Below are positions 11,881 to 25,330 of a stretch of DNA of 64,000 nt, piece by piece (position 1 is the first letter of the stretch; every line of letters starts with the position of its first letter). The stretch is from assembly GCA_035582835.1 (NCBI GenBank), contig JAYKAV010002795.1, positions 551,188 through 615,187 of the forward strand, in the 5' to 3' direction. The position numbers were made by a program, and so were the translations under genes. This DNA is from Phoebastria nigripes. Taxonomy: Eukaryota > Chordata > Aves > Procellariiformes > Diomedeidae. The notes beneath the pieces are model-generated. The model was not told the DNA's origin. It saw nothing but the letters and a program-made list of their open reading frames with translations, and searched no databases.

Positions 11881-14800
11881 AAACTAACTGTGCCTTTCTG
11901 CATGTGAATTGCTCTTCAGTGACAAGAACAATTGCATTAAAAAAAGAAAAATCTATAAACTTTGCAAGTCAGACCTTGAGAAGGGTACCACTTATGAAAA
12001 TGTGAAAATCTGCATTTATGCATATGAATGAGCATGCTGATATTGTCCAGTGAACTGTGCAGCATTAGCTGGCCTAATTTAGCTGTGATTTTCGAAGGAA
12101 CATACGGGAGCTGGCTGCCCAGCTCCTTTTAAAAATTGCAGCTGAATGCCCGTCTGTTTTGCCGTCACAAAAGATGGCTTTTGTAAGTGTCGCATGCTTT
12201 CCCCTCGCTGCAAATTTGGCCTCAAAATTGGAAGCATGTCTAAGGAGGCATTAAGTGGTTTGTCGTGTCATGCAGCTGCGAGAAAGCTAGAAGTGAGATG
12301 GATTCGGCGGTGTGGGCTTGGAATAAAAAGCTGTTTGTTCAGAGTTAAAGAAAAAAGCAGTCATATAGACAAGGACAGTGCTGCTCCTGCTCGCAGAGCT
12401 CATTGTGTCCTGAGCCTCAGCGAGGGCTGTAATGGCAGAAATCAGTGACGGTGACCGAGGCAGGATCCAGCGGTGATAACTGTGTGTGTTTTTTCAACTG
12501 TCGGGTTACCTGAGCATCCTGCAGCTCCACAGACTGGGAAACGCGTGCGGAGCAGGGGACAGCCCAGACGCAGCCGCCAGCTCCGTGCCCAGGCAGGGTA
12601 ACACCAGCTTGAACCATGTGGCACGGGTTCAAGTGCAGGGGTAACCGAGGAGGTGCGGCGGGGCCTGGGCTCCTGCTGTGTCGCCTCTGCTGCTCCAGAA
12701 GGACACTTAACCTCGCGGTTATCTTTAAACATGTGACTGTCTTTGTATGAGTCAATGCAGCCAGTTACAGGCATCCAGCTAAGCGTGTGCTTAAGTGTTT
12801 TAAAGTGCAGAAGCCTTCATTGAACAATGGATTTGCAGCAAGAAATTCTGAAATGCTTCAGGCGTTTAACCATAACTGAAAAAGAAGGGTACAGTTGCAG
12901 CGCTCTTTGCTTGCGATAGTTTCTTGGGAAATCATCTAATAGAAGCCATGATGTGATGGCTGTGTTTGATCTTGTGCTCAGAAACAGGCCAGTGGTAGAA
13001 AACCCAGAGGTCAAAGCTGGGATCGTACACCGTCACCGCAGGCTTGGTTCAGTTGCTCCGTGCAGATGCACGGTGCTGTTTGAGATGCCCCTGGGTGTTC
13101 CGCATGGCCTCCAGCTGCTGCTCCGAGAGGACGCGTCTCCCAGGGGTCCTGTGTCACATCTGCCAGCCCTGCCCGGATGCCTCGGGTGCTTGAGGACCTC
13201 TCTGACAGCACCACGCGCCTAGACGTGATCCCAACTGATCCTTTGTGTCTCTGGGCAGGCCAGCTGACAGTGCCACTGTGTCTTTCCTCTGCTATAAAGT
13301 GAGGATAACGCGACTTATTTCGTACCGGGTATTGCAAGTATAAATTCGATCCTCTCTGCAGACTAATTTTCCTGTTGGAAGCATAGGCTAGGGGTTTAAT
13401 ATTGTTAGCATTAAGTGTTCCTGCCTGTAGTTTAGCTACAATCTTGTAGCAGCTACGCCATTCTTCTTGTAGCTTGATTTGTTAATAAGTCAAGAATTCG
13501 TGATACCGGCTGCATAACTTGCCAGTTACAAGGTTACTTTCAAAAAGAGCTGTTTATTGAGATGCACATGGTTGCTCTTCGGGTGTTTGTGGCGTGCCTA
13601 ATTCCTGTGAATCGGANGTGCTGCGCTTTGCACGTTGTGCAGTTACCATGAAACAGTTCCTGAAAGATGGATCCGTTTGCGTGAGTTAAATTACGGTTTG
13701 CTGTTAACGGTGTAACTAGATGTAATCCACCTTTCTACAGCAGCATGGAAAGGAGCTCAGGGGCTTCCACTCCTTTGGGGCTTGCCGTTCATTTTCTCTG
13801 TATCAGAGAGGACTTCAAATATCAGTTCCTCATTGCTTGGAAAATGACATTTTGTTTTCTACAGCGTGACATTATCGTTGTTGTGTAAACTCCGTGTTGA
13901 TAGCTGAGGAAAAATGCCTTAGAAGAGGGGTTTAAAGGCATCTGATCAATGCCCATGAGACCTATGCAATAGTTTCTATACAGCTCAGATTTTGCTGTCC
14001 TCCTCCCCTTTATTTTTTTATTGAACAGGGTGTTCTGGTTACTCTTTGCAAAGGACGTGTCGCCTGTTTGTGGACCCGAGCCTGCTGCTTCCCCAGGAGC
14101 AGAACTGAGGCCCCTGCGGCTGCGTCCGAAGTGACTTGTGATCGTATGCCCTGGGGTTTTTACACATGACCCCTGTCCAGGTCTGTGACTGAGCTGTGAC
14201 TTCTGCTGCCTCATGGCCTGGATTTCCTCAGTGTGGAAACGAAGCCTGGCCGAGCAGGAGCTGGAGCTGCGAACCCGCTTTCTCTTTAGGGACAGCCGCG
14301 GCGTGTGCCTGAGCCCGAGTGCAGCCGTGGTGTCGAGTCCTCTGGTTTGAAGCGATGCAGACCTGTGTATGTCTGCAACACGCTTTGCCAGGAGGTTAGT
14401 CTTGGTATTCAGATGGAAGTTAGGATCCCAATCTCTGGCAGTGAATGACATTTCTTAAGTCAGCAGACAAACGGTGATGTGTTTTAGCTTTGTTGTGAGT
14501 ATTGGAAAGCATCATGCCAACTTCTCAGCTTTCATCTTGCCCTTATTTAAAGACATACTGTGACTTAAGTGAGTTACTTTTTTTTCCCCCCTCTGAGTAT
14601 TTCTTATCTCCAGAAATTCAGTATTCCCATTTATGAATGTTTGCCAGGCTTTTTATATCTTTTTCCATAAACTTGAAATCACCTGAAAATCCACTATCAG
14701 AAAACTTTTTTAAAAGCCTGTTCTGTATGGAAAATGTTTTTGGTAATCCGTTGATATTAGCAGGTGTCGGTATGTATGTGTGTATTGGTAGTTTTGGAGC

Positions 14801-15720
14801 TACCTCATCGCCTTTGGCTGTTATTCCCCCTGACTTTTTGTGCAGGGGAGAAGGTGAGGGGATTTGACCCTTGAGACCTGAATTTAAATGTGATGACTCC
14901 AAGCTCTGAAACAAATTCCTCTCTCACTTTATATTGCTGATAGCAATATTTCTTTTTTCTCTCTGAAGCTGGTATTACAATATTGAGTGATTCGTTGCTG
15001 CATGTGTTCTTATGTCATATACGAAAAATTAAGACTTAGGCATTGTAGAGATCCTTTGAGTGTTTGCATTAATGGGAATTACACCAGAGACCACAGTAAG
15101 TCCCACTGGTGTGCACTGGTGAAAAATGCTGTGAAAATACAAAGTTACAAAGAGAACTTTGCGGGTTGTCTGTGTTTTTTAATGGAGGGAAGAGACCCCT
15201 GAAAGCGCTGTACCCGCTGCTCAGGTCAGCTTCATCCAGAGTACCTGCTTGGAGGAGGACGAGGAGCACCGGGACAGGAATCAGCTTTCCTGGAGCTTGC
15301 TCAGCAAAGCACCACATTTCATTAATTGGTTCCAGCGCTAATTGAAGGCTGGTGGTCTGTTCGCAGGTATGATGTTGGATGTTTTATAAACTCTATAGCC
15401 TCCGTAAGAGGTCCAGCCCTTTGGAAGGAGCTGGTTTCCCCTGGGCCGAGGGTGACCCTCCAGCCCAGACACAGGCCTTTAACTGACATGTAAAGCATGA
15501 ATCAGAAAATGTGGCTGATTAGTCAACCGTATTTGGTAATAAACTTGTTAACGTTTCAAAAGGTCTTTGAGGGAGCTGTTGAAAAGTCAGTTTGATTACA
15601 TCAGCTGCATGCTGAATTTCTGTGGGCTTGTAGCTGGAACACACTCAGCGTGCGAGATTAACACATAGGTTCCCTGGGAGTATATTTTCCGTATACTCCA
15701 AGAGAAAAATAGATAACTTT

Positions 15721-15790
15721 GCTTATATAAATATGTGCAATATATTATGTATTATGTTATATATATGTTATATATGCAATATTATATAAA
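15721..15790. repeat. AT-rich low-complexity tract
   Basis: Imperfect tata/ttat repeats cluster here (for example atgttatatatatgttatat). No coding or regulatory role can be read from it. Confidence 0.7.
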
Positions 15791-16164
15791 TGCTCTTAAA
15801 ATGAAGTGGAAAGAGACTTTGAAATGTACAGTGAGGATCTCTGAAAGTTAGGGCTGGATTGATCTGGTAAATTTTGTGATGAGATACATGATTCAAAGAA
15901 GAAAAGTGCTAAATGTAAATGTTCCGGACATCAGTTGCTGCCTTGTTACAGTGCCACGTAAGAAATCGTTTGGCCAGATAAGATGGGTTATTCTCGCGAG
16001 TCGGGTAAAGTGCACAAGAGCAGTGCCGTTGGTGATGGGAGCAGAGGAGGGAGAAGTGGGAATTGCCAGTGTGGAGGGCAGAAGGAATTGCACTCTTGGT
16101 CTTTAGACCAAAATATTTTCATATCTTGCTGTAAATTTTGGATATTTTGGTATTTTCATTGATT

Positions 16165-16179
16165 CCCCCCCCCCCCCCC
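16165..16179. repeat. C15 homopolymer
   Basis: Fifteen consecutive cytosines in intergenic DNA. The length is probably inexact because homopolymers of this type sequence poorly. Confidence 0.8.
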
Positions 16180-19100
16180 AGTATCAAATGTACTAATGGA
16201 ATTTGCAGGTAGCATGGAACCAGGAGGCGTTTTGTAAAGCCGGTTAAGGTTTGGGGACAGGAACTGCTGTTATCAGTGCTACAGACCTGGCGTGACCTGG
16301 GTGCGCAGTGTTCCCCCTCCTAGAGCAAAACTGCTTTTCAGTGTGGAAATGTGAGCAGCCTTACCCTGTTTATTAACATCTCTCTTCAGCCCTCCTGCAG
16401 GTGCTCATTGACTTCAAGCAAATTAAAGGGAAATTCAGGACACTTCCAGTCCCATAAAAAGGTGGTGGCCAGAACTGCTTCTGTTGAAAACGGGTAAGAA
16501 TATGTATTATTGAGGATTTTTNTAGTGTGGCTGGGCAGCTGCCAGATCACATAGCAGCACCTGCAGCCTGCCAGGGGATGGCACGATGGAGAACACGTGG
16601 CCAGGAGCCTTGCAGCAGTAAGAAACTTCTGAAGTAAGAAAAGAGATGTGATTGTATCAAATAGAAAATGAGTTTATTAAATGGAACACAGGGAGTGAGA
16701 TACAGATAGATGTTTTGCCTCTGCGCAGAGTGGGAGTGTGATCTACCCGGCACACTTTGATGTACAGCGTCTGGCACTCCCGTCTGAGGCAAGTCCTGCT
16801 GCTATGTGCATTGCGATAGCACCTAGATGCTGCAGGGCAGACTGGGGACCACGGTGCTCTGTAGGTATAAAAATAGCCACCTTGTCCTAAATGTTAAAAG
16901 CATGTAGCGAGACAGAGGGCAAGCGGGAAAGCTTTACACCTTGGTTCACCCAGAATGTGGTATTTCCAAGAAAACTCAAGCTGCCCTGAAGTTTCCTTCA
17001 TCAGCATGTCTATTAGATCACACTGTCCCTGAATATTTCTCCCCTATATACTGGGGGAGGGAGGGCAGTTCATTGCTGGACCGTCACGGGAGGGGATGAG
17101 CTCAGGAGTATGCTACCAGGCTGTGAAATGAAATTCTGGTTTAGTTGGTGCCTCCGAAATCTGGTTTCTTGTCATCTATTGCCTTTTCTTGCTGACTAGC
17201 TGGTTGGAGCAGCAGCGTTACATAATGACCCGGTTGNTTTTTTAACAAAAAAGTAAGTTATGATCCTCTGCAATGCAAGGATTTTATGCATTTCCTATTT
17301 GTATGCATATTTTGATGGCCAGTAAGGAAAGAGAAGATCCTTGTTAAGAAAGGAGATCCCAGAAAAACGATAGTAGTCAGTGCAGGGGTAAGGGGATAGT
17401 TATATAAACTGCTCTGACCCGGAGTGCCACGGTACTGCAGATACCCAGAGAGCAGAGGCGAGATCTTGAGAGACTTCAAAGCTAATTTAATAAATTGCTG
17501 TTTTGTAGTTATGAATTTAAATTCTTAAGAAGGACTAGGAAGAAAAGCTCAGGAAAATAGGAAAACAGAGCCTTTTCTTTGTCAGATGCCAATTTAACTC
17601 AACAATCTGTGATCCCTAGCTCCTGCAGTTTAACATAAGCTAATGAGGGTTTAACATCTCACTTGCAGTTACAGGCAGGGGTCAGCGAGATGCGGGTCCC
17701 GGTGTGCTGCGCCCTGCGCAGAGGCAGGTGACAGCCGGCGCCTGTGGAACGGAGAGTTCAGCAGCTGCCATCTATCTCTGCTCTGACTGCGCTGACAAGG
17801 TGAAATGGGCCCACTGGGGATTCTCAATTAAATTCTGCTGACCTGGATTTGAACTGCTGAGCTGTAAAACAGGCTGCACCTATCTTGNGCGTGCAATCCC
17901 AGAAGCAATCAGCCATCGTTTTTGAGTCACGCCTGTCTCTGCCTTGGCTGCTTGTGGGTTAAAGCTTACCGGCGGCAGAAATGTGAACTCAAGCGTTTGG
18001 GGGACTGCTAATAAAAAGCAGCGGCAAGGCTGGCCCANGCCTGGAATGACACAGTCTTTGAGCTGGAAAAGACCTACAAGGCAGTGCAGTCAGCGTCTTG
18101 GCCAGCAGGAGATTGCTTCTTAAAGGGCGTTTGGAAATTTTTTTGTACAGTCTAGTCATAACAGACTCAAGGAATTGGGTTTCCCNCACTTCCCCTAGGC
18201 TATTCTCGCCCTCCCCCTGGAGCTGGCGGCTGCGCGGCTGAAGTTAAAGCGCACCAAAGCCTTCAATCACGTTTTCAGGCCACTGGCTGTCTTCTGGGCT
18301 AGCAAAAATCCTTCCCTTCCTGTTGTCNGCTGGGGCTGTTCACATGCCTCCAGCCCATGGGCCTCTCTCGCACTCGAGCAGTTACTGATGCAGCCGCGCT
18401 TTGACACACAAGCTGCCCCGTTGCCCCCAGCGTGTGNGTGTCCGGCAGCAAGCCCTGGCTGNGAGCGGCTCNGTCTTATTCCCATCTGGCCTTTGGCTGT
18501 TGCCTCTGGTGCCGTGGGGCTGCTCTCACCTGTCGCTGCAATTGCNAAGCTGTCCTTGGATGCTCAGCTCCTCTTTTTTTTGTTCTTTTCCCCCCTGACT
18601 TTGAAGGTTCAGTGCTATTGCGATGTACAGGGGGGGAGATACTGAAGCAGCCTTAGTGCACCCATGTTGGGACCAGGGCCAGCTGCCTGTGGGAGCTCCC
18701 TCCACCTGAAGTTGTTAACCCTCAAAGAATTTTTAAAAGTGATTTTGGATTTGACACGTGTCTGGTTTGTGTGCAGGCTTGGAAAGTCTGTTTTTTTGCT
18801 GATGTCCTTAGTCTCTGCTGTGGAGGGTTCCTCATTGCCATTAGAAATTGGGTCAGTGGTGTCTCAAATTGGTCAGCAGACGGTTTCAGCTTTGATATCT
18901 TGGTGTTTACCTAAAAGCACAATGATACCCAGTTTTCCCATGCAAAATGCTTCAAGCACCATGTAACACTGGGTGTGTTTATTACCCCAAACGAGCTCCA
19001 TAGCACAACTAGCGGGAGGAAGCCTGCGAGGGGAGTGCGGTCACCATGACCTGTTGTGTTTGCAAAGCTGTGACAAGCATTTGCCAAAATTCCTGTGACC

Positions 19101-21500
19101 GTTTGGTCTAATCCATCTCTGCTCAGCCTGCCCAGCTCCTCGTGGTCCACCCAAAGCTCAAGATGCCTCCGCTGCAGATGCATTGTGCTCAGCAAACCCT
19201 CAGCAGCAGGAAACGCTGAAGATCCCCTTCCCCCTGGAATGCCTGGTTTCTGATCAGCGTGCTGGAGTGCCATTTGGACTGACAGCATTGTGTAAGACGT
19301 GCGGAGCCAAGGCTGCTCAGAGACGCTCACCACTTTCCCCTGAACTGCCTCTTTTCTGTGCACTGATTTGTTTCTAGCTGGAGCCTAAATAGCAAAATTC
19401 CCATAGCGGGCGAGACAGAGCTGGGATCTGCTTTTACTTGAAGTGTGCATACTCCTTTTGACCATTTATCAGCTGTTTGCCTGCAGAATTTCTCCATGGT
19501 GACAAAAAGGTGAATTTCCCTAAAATCTCTGTGTATCAAATCAGAGCAACACAGCCTTGATGCAGAGAGGCACAGCAAGGACTTGCTTTGGTCCTGCTCT
19601 GTCCCAGGCCAGGCCGTGTGCTGGGGGACTTTGGGGGAGAGCCAGAGTGGGCTCTACCCTTCCCATCCCCTCTCCCCTCTTCTCTCTCCCTCTCCAGACC
19701 TCAGTTTCCCACCAGGAACTGGGGGTGACACAGCCGAAAGAAGTCACGCTGTCTTCCAGCATCATCACTGGAGTAGAAAGTGCCTGTTGCTTGAGGGTGT
19801 GGGTGTGTGACCGGAGTGCTTCCGACAGGGAAGGGACAGACAGACAGCTTCTGTGCCGTGTGGTTGTGTCAGCCTTTGGAGGGTTTCCCAGCTGGAAAAC
19901 ACGTGTCCTGGTTTGTGGTCAGAGTTCAGTTTGGATTCTTCGTTTATTTGCATGGAAAATGAGGACGTGGTTTTTTTCAGCTGCATTGCAAAGCCAGTAT
20001 TTGGGGTGTTACTTTCTCTTCCCTGTGATTTATCCCCCAAATAAAACTCCCTTCAGGACGACATTTCCTCATTTCACTTCACACGGCAGCATTGCCTCCT
20101 GACCGTCTGACATCTCCCTCTGCTCTCAAAAGCTGACCAAAACATCTCGGCTTTCTTATGAGCACGAGAGCTGAAAAGTCATAGCCTCCCTCTGCTCGCA
20201 CAAGCTGCCGCTCACATGGCAGCCCCCCATGCTGCGGTGACCATGTTCCTGAGGAGTCCTTGAGGATTTTCTTCCTTGTGCGCACCCTAAAAGCAAAGTC
20301 TGCCTTGTTAGATTATAGCTGAAAAATCGCAGCTAGGTGGTCAGTCATCAGCTTCGGCAACCAAAGGAGCGGAGATATTTTAGGTTCAAGGGTTTCCCAT
20401 TATGTAATGGCACAGATGCAGAGGCGGCTGTGGAAGAGTTGGTTTCTTATTTCTTTGGTTTTACTAATAATGGGGGATTTATTTTTTTTATTTTTTGCCC
20501 ATTGCAGGCTTTTGAGATTGGCAGGATTCACCCTTAAAGGCTCATTGCTGTTTTCAGTGAAAAGGGGCAAATAAGTCTTTGATTTTATCCTTGCAAGTGA
20601 CAGCTGCTCAGATGCATCCCCCAGACCTGCCCAAGCCATTGCTCCCCACGGGTCCTTTCAGGTGTGTTGTGTTACAGGGGGATGTGTCACACTGGGAGAG
20701 AGCTCTGCAGGTGACCTCGGAGGAACCCAAAAGCCAATGCCAACCTCGGAGCCTTCATCAGAGGAGAATCTCGGCACCTGGCACGGAAAAGGGAGACTGA
20801 TTCTCCCTTGGGCAATGCGGTTAACCTTTAGCAAGTGCCATTAAAATCTGGCAGTGGTGGATGAGGAACGTGGATCAGAGCTGAGCGTGAGGATGGTCTC
20901 TAACAAAAAACTGGTGAGTTAGGAGTAGGAGGAGCTTGAGGACAGGCAGGAACCCTGCAGCATCCGGCCAGCCTGTGCTCTGCTTTTCGGGGCGGCTCCT
21001 CTTGAAGGCAGAAGAGCCGAGTGATGCGATGGAGGAAGCTAAAAAGGAGCTCGTGAAGTTTGTGATGGAGAGAAGCAGCAGCCTGGGGCGTCGAGTGCCT
21101 CTGGGCTCTGGACCCTGCTGCCTCTCATAGTTTTTGTGGTCCTGGGGAGTTCCTAAGGAGCAGCTCCCTTGTGCTGGGCACGTCCAACCCCACCGCGGCG
21201 TCCTCGTGAGCCCCAGCCTCCCCAGTACACGAGCGGTGCCGGTGAGCAGGACCCTGCCCTAAGCAAGCGGCATAGGTGTTGTGTGACCCTGTGGGGCTTC
21301 AGACCAGAGCTGGGCCGACTTTAAGTCATATTTTTTGCTCTCCTGACCCTGAAGGCCCTGAATAACTCAAGATTCAGAAACAGTCTGTGCATCTGGAATA
21401 TTTCTGGCTCACTCATCGCACCGGTATCTAGACACCAGCCCAAAATAGCTCCTTGCCAAGATGCCTCTCAGCCGTGGTGGTAGCAAATCAGTGGCTAAAA

Positions 21501-23240
21501 TCCTTAAGGGGTATAAAGATGTCCCTGCTGCAACAGGCTCACGGCGTCACAGGGAGGAACGGTGCTGTTTGCTCCAAGCCTTGCCCTGGTGGGGGAGGAC
21601 ACTGCGGCTGAGGAGGCAGCAAGGATGGGGGGTGGCTCCTGGCGCAGATCCCCCCCGGCTCAGCCGGGTGCTCGCCCTGTGCTCCCTGCTGCGTCCGGAG
21701 GCTCCTCCAGCATCTTCCCCACCCTGCGCTGCCTCCTGCGAGGCCGTAGCTGCAGGGGACAGAGCGAGCGGATGACAGCGATTGCTTTAATAAGATGGGC
21801 TTCACCCTTCCGAAACCAGGAGAGAGGCCCCTGCATGGGGCTGGGTCTCCCCTCGAGGGAGGCAGCACCCTGAGGAGCACCCTGGCAGCACCCTGAGGTG
21901 CTCCTGGGCACGCCCCAGCACCGCAAGCGGGGCAGAGCTGGCAGCGCATGTCCTCGCCCACCCCGGCACCCTGGGTCATGTGTGTGGGCCCCAGTGCTTG
22001 CCGCAAGGTGCTGAATCTGGGTGCATTTTCATGCCACGCCGTGTAGGGGGACACCAGTGTAGGTCCCTCTGGGGCTCTGCAGGGTGAGGGGCACCTCCAG
22101 CCCCACTGGTCGGGGGCTCGGGCACCTCCAGCCCCACCGGTCGGGGGCTCGGCCCCCTCCGGGGTGTGTTGTTGCAGCGTGCATTGTCCTGCATCCTGCC
22201 TGTCGTCCCTGGCTGGCAGAGAATGGAGTTCCCCAGGGAAGTGGCCCTCTGTGGGCAGGGGGACGCTGGGCCTCTCCCGCTGCTGCCAGGGTCGAGGGGA
22301 CTGGCAGCAATGCTCATGTGGTGTGTCCCCCATCTGCCACTGATTTTATCGTCAAAGGACCCCGAACAGGGGGGACGTGCTGCAGCCCCCTCCCCAGCCT
22401 CTGCCTTTGTCCTCAGGCTCCGTCCTCCCAGCTCTGGGCAGGGGGCTGGAGGCGCACGTGTGGCCTTGGAGCATCTTGGGGATGTCAGAGCATCTCCTGC
22501 GCCGTCCAGTCCAGGCGTGCATGGGCTGGACTGGGGGAGCCCTCTCGTGGCGGATGTGCCGAGCAGGAGTCCGGCTGTGCCGGTCAGTCTGACTGTGCTG
22601 AGGTTTGCCACACCAGCTTTAGCTGAGCATCACCCAGGCTGGTCCCGTGGGAGGCTGCTTCATCCCTGTGGGTCCCTCTGGGAGCTGGGGACCCATCCCC
22701 GGGTCCCCGTCTGCCTGGTTTTGCTCACCCCAGGCAGGACCCTGCACGGAGCTAACCCAGCCTGAGGGTGTCCCTAGGAGGGGACAGAAACCTGCCCGTG
22801 TGTCCCTGTAATGGGACGGCGAACAGCTCTTGNGTCCCAGAGATGTGCAAGGGACTGGTCCCCATGCTGCGACAGCGACTGGTGCACATGGCGGGACAGG
22901 GATGGAGTGTCCTCGTGCTGGGACAGGCACAGGACTGAGCATCTCTGCGGTGGGATGGGGAGCAGCCACGTGTCCCCGCGGTGGGGCAGGGTCCCCAACC
23001 GGGCAAAAGCTTGGAGGGATCGAGCTCGGTGGCACTCGCTGTGTGCCGTCATCTCTGTATGATGGGANACCCAACTCAAACATGAGTCCCAGCCCTTGGG
23101 GATGGGCCAGGGTGGAGTGTGGGACATGGGGAGGGGACCAGGAACCGGAGCATCCTCACGGATGAAATCTGGAGAGGCTCGTGCCTTCACAGCACCATAC
23201 TTCCCACCCCCCCCGGCACTGGTGAAAAGCAGAAGCCCCA
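21501..23240. other. GC-rich intergenic DNA downstream of ADAM11
   Basis: Composition changes to GC-rich, with long spurious reading frames on both strands. A 31-base unit is duplicated at 22091-22152. No gene is recognisable. The region lies beyond the inferred ADAM11 poly(A) site. Confidence 0.5.
22091..22152. repeat. Two-copy 31-bp tandem repeat
   Basis: The unit beginning gcacctccagccccac and running through ggtcgggggctcg occurs twice in a row with one difference (ctggt versus ccggt). Confidence 0.75.
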
Positions 23241-23254
23241 TCATTTTCCAAATC

Positions 23255-23260
23255 TTTATT
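23255..23260 (-). terminator. ADAM11: ADAM11 poly(A) signal
   Basis: TTTATT on the plus strand reads AATAAA on the minus strand, in a small AT-rich island inside otherwise GC-rich DNA. It is the first convincing canonical signal after the ADAM11 stop codon, implying cleavage near 23225-23245 and a 3' UTR of about 2.1 kb. An AATAAA on the opposite strand lies a few bases away (23264-23269). Confidence 0.6.
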
Positions 23261-23766
23261 GTAAATAAATTCTGTGACATTGCAGGAGGCTTCCCAGGGG
23301 CTGGAGCCGGGGCCGAGCGAGGAGCACGCGGTGTCTCTGGCAACGGTGGCTCCGGCAGCAGCGACAGCGGCTCCCCAGCGCGTGCAAAGCAGGAGTGCGA
23401 GATGAGGCGCAGGCGTTCGAGGGGGGGCGGCGAAGCCCCCACCCCATGACCCAGGGCCCCATCCTGGCTGTGGGCGGTAGCGCAGAGCGAGGTGGTGCAG
23501 CATGGCGGTGCAGCTGGCGGTGAGTTGGCGGGGCGGGGGTTTGCCACCGCCCCGGTGTGCTTGTCCCCTGCCGCGTGCCGGGATGGGGCCCATCGGCTCA
23601 GCCTGCTGGGGGGGTCTGGAGGGGTGTTTTGCTCTCATGGCTCTGGAAGCACTGGGTGCACCCCCCCCGTCCTGGCTGCGGGCCCTCCCTGGCATGTCTG
23701 TGACGGCACCAGTGGCACCACTTGACCTTACAGCGTTAAAATCATTAAGAAAAAACCCAATATTTT

Positions 23767-23791
23767 TATATATATATATATATATATATAA
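23767..23791. repeat. (TA)n microsatellite
   Basis: About 12 uninterrupted TA units within the inferred ADAM11 3' UTR. Confidence 0.85.
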
Positions 23792-24373
23792 ATGTCCCCA
23801 AACCCAGTGACAACGGTGGCTTCTTGCTCTGAAACAGGGGTGTCCCTTTGCTGCAGGGACCACCCCGGCACTGTGGCTGTGACAACTGTGGGGACATTGT
23901 GGTGACAGTGATGGAGATGGGGGGGCGGTTTGGTCCAGACCCACAGCACCCATGGTGGCCCCAGGTCCCCACGTCCCCCAGCCCATCCCCATGGGGCACC
24001 TGGCTGATACGTCACGCAAGGAGCCACCACTGAAGCCAAGCCTGGGGATGTCCAGCCACCCCCTGCCTTGCTATCACTTCCCAACACCCTGGCACGGCAG
24101 TGCCCTGTCCCCTGTCTGGTGCCACCACAGCCAAGGCACCCATGGGTGCTGCAGGCACCCAGCTGGGCTGTCACACCATGCTGGGGGCCACCGCACACCT
24201 CGGCCCTGGCTGGGCTTGGGGACGCTATTGGTCACCCCCTGCCTCCATGGCAAAGGGGCCCAGTGGCAGGTGGGGACGCTGGGTGAGGGAGGAGATGGAA
24301 GGGGCAAGCCCACCCTGCCGTGGGCATGGGGGTGTCCGTCCCCCGCCCGCTGTGTGTCACCAGGGGGGTCTGT

Positions 24374-24396
24374 CCCCCCCCCCCCCCCCCCCCCCC
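24374..24396. repeat. C23 homopolymer
   Basis: A run of about 23 cytosines, which would be a G tract in the ADAM11 3' UTR. The exact length is unreliable. Confidence 0.8.
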
Positions 24397-25330
24397 AGTG
24401 TCACCAGGGGTGTCCCCCCCCAACGCTGAGTGTCACCAGAGGTGGAAGGAGCAGTGTGGGCCCCTGGTGCACCGCGGTGCGGTGGGTTAGGTGGCCCTAC
24501 AGAGCCACCCCATGCAGGGTGACATGTGCCATGGGGATGGGGTGACACATCCCACCCGCCTGCCATGGGGATAGGGGGACACCCAGCAGGTGCTGTGCAC
24601 CAGCCTGCCACGGGGATGGGGGGGGANGTGTGCCACCCACCAAGCAGCCCCATGCACCCAGCCCCTCCAAGGTGGGCCCCGCTGTCACCTGCCCCCCCCA
24701 CCAATCCCAGCGCCACAATTTTGGGGTTCACCTGCCCTGCCCTAGAGGGAAAGCCTGGCACCCCTGGGTACCAGTCCCCACCGCTGGGGACATCGGGGTC
24801 CCATGGCTGGGCGGGTGCAGCCATGACATTTGGGGGGAGGAGCTGGGGGGGCTTGCCCCACATTGGGGGCTGCTGAGCCACTTGGGGGGGGCACATCTGG
24901 GGATGCAGACCTGGCCCCCAGGGACCCCACCCCAGAGCTGGCATCTGGGGTGGCAGGGACCCGACTCCCAGGTCCTGCACTGGGGGGGTGCTGGCCTGGT
25001 ACTGGGATATACTGGCCTGCCATTTGGGGGACCCAGGCCCCAAAGCTGGAAGATGCTGATGGGGGGGCAGAGTGGGGGGATGTGGGGCTGGGGAGGGGGT
25101 CCCCACTTGCCCCCGCAGGTACATTCATCCCGGTGCTGGGAGTGCTGCCAGCCCTGGGGCGGGGGCCGGGGGGGCCTGTACATTCGTGGCGGCGCAGTGG
25201 GGGTCGGGGGGGGGCGGTCCCGGGTGCCTGCCCCGCTCTCCTCCTCAGCCGGACTCTCGGCAGTGGCGCCCCGTTTAATTGCTGTTAATGAGGCGCTGGG
25301 GGGGGGTGGAGTGGGGCAGAGCAGCCCCGC

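Larger units (their letters stand above)
11881..21500. other. Intergenic region between GJC1 and ADAM11, AT-rich part
   Basis: Roughly 9.6 kb without a recognisable gene or RNA. It contains an AT-rich tract at about 15721-15790, a 15-base C run at 16165-16179 and one unexplained 209-codon minus-strand reading frame at 13822-14451, reported as a finding. Another AATAAA lies at 12322-12327. Confidence 0.55.
23261..25330 (-). other. ADAM11: ADAM11 3' UTR (inferred)
   Basis: The stretch between the stop codon at 25331 and the poly(A) signal at 23255-23260. It includes a TA dinucleotide tract (about 23767-23791) and a C23 run (24374-24396, G on the mRNA). Long plus-strand reading frames here are composition artefacts. 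The UTR extent is inferred from the poly(A) signal only. Confidence 0.5.

Noticed and set aside
18911..19363. 150-codon minus-strand open frame
   Set aside because: No recognisable motif, no splice context and no family resemblance; likely chance.
21539..22333. 264-codon minus-strand open frame
   Set aside because: GC-rich, no domain, overlapped by equally long frames on the other strand, and includes a tandem repeat.
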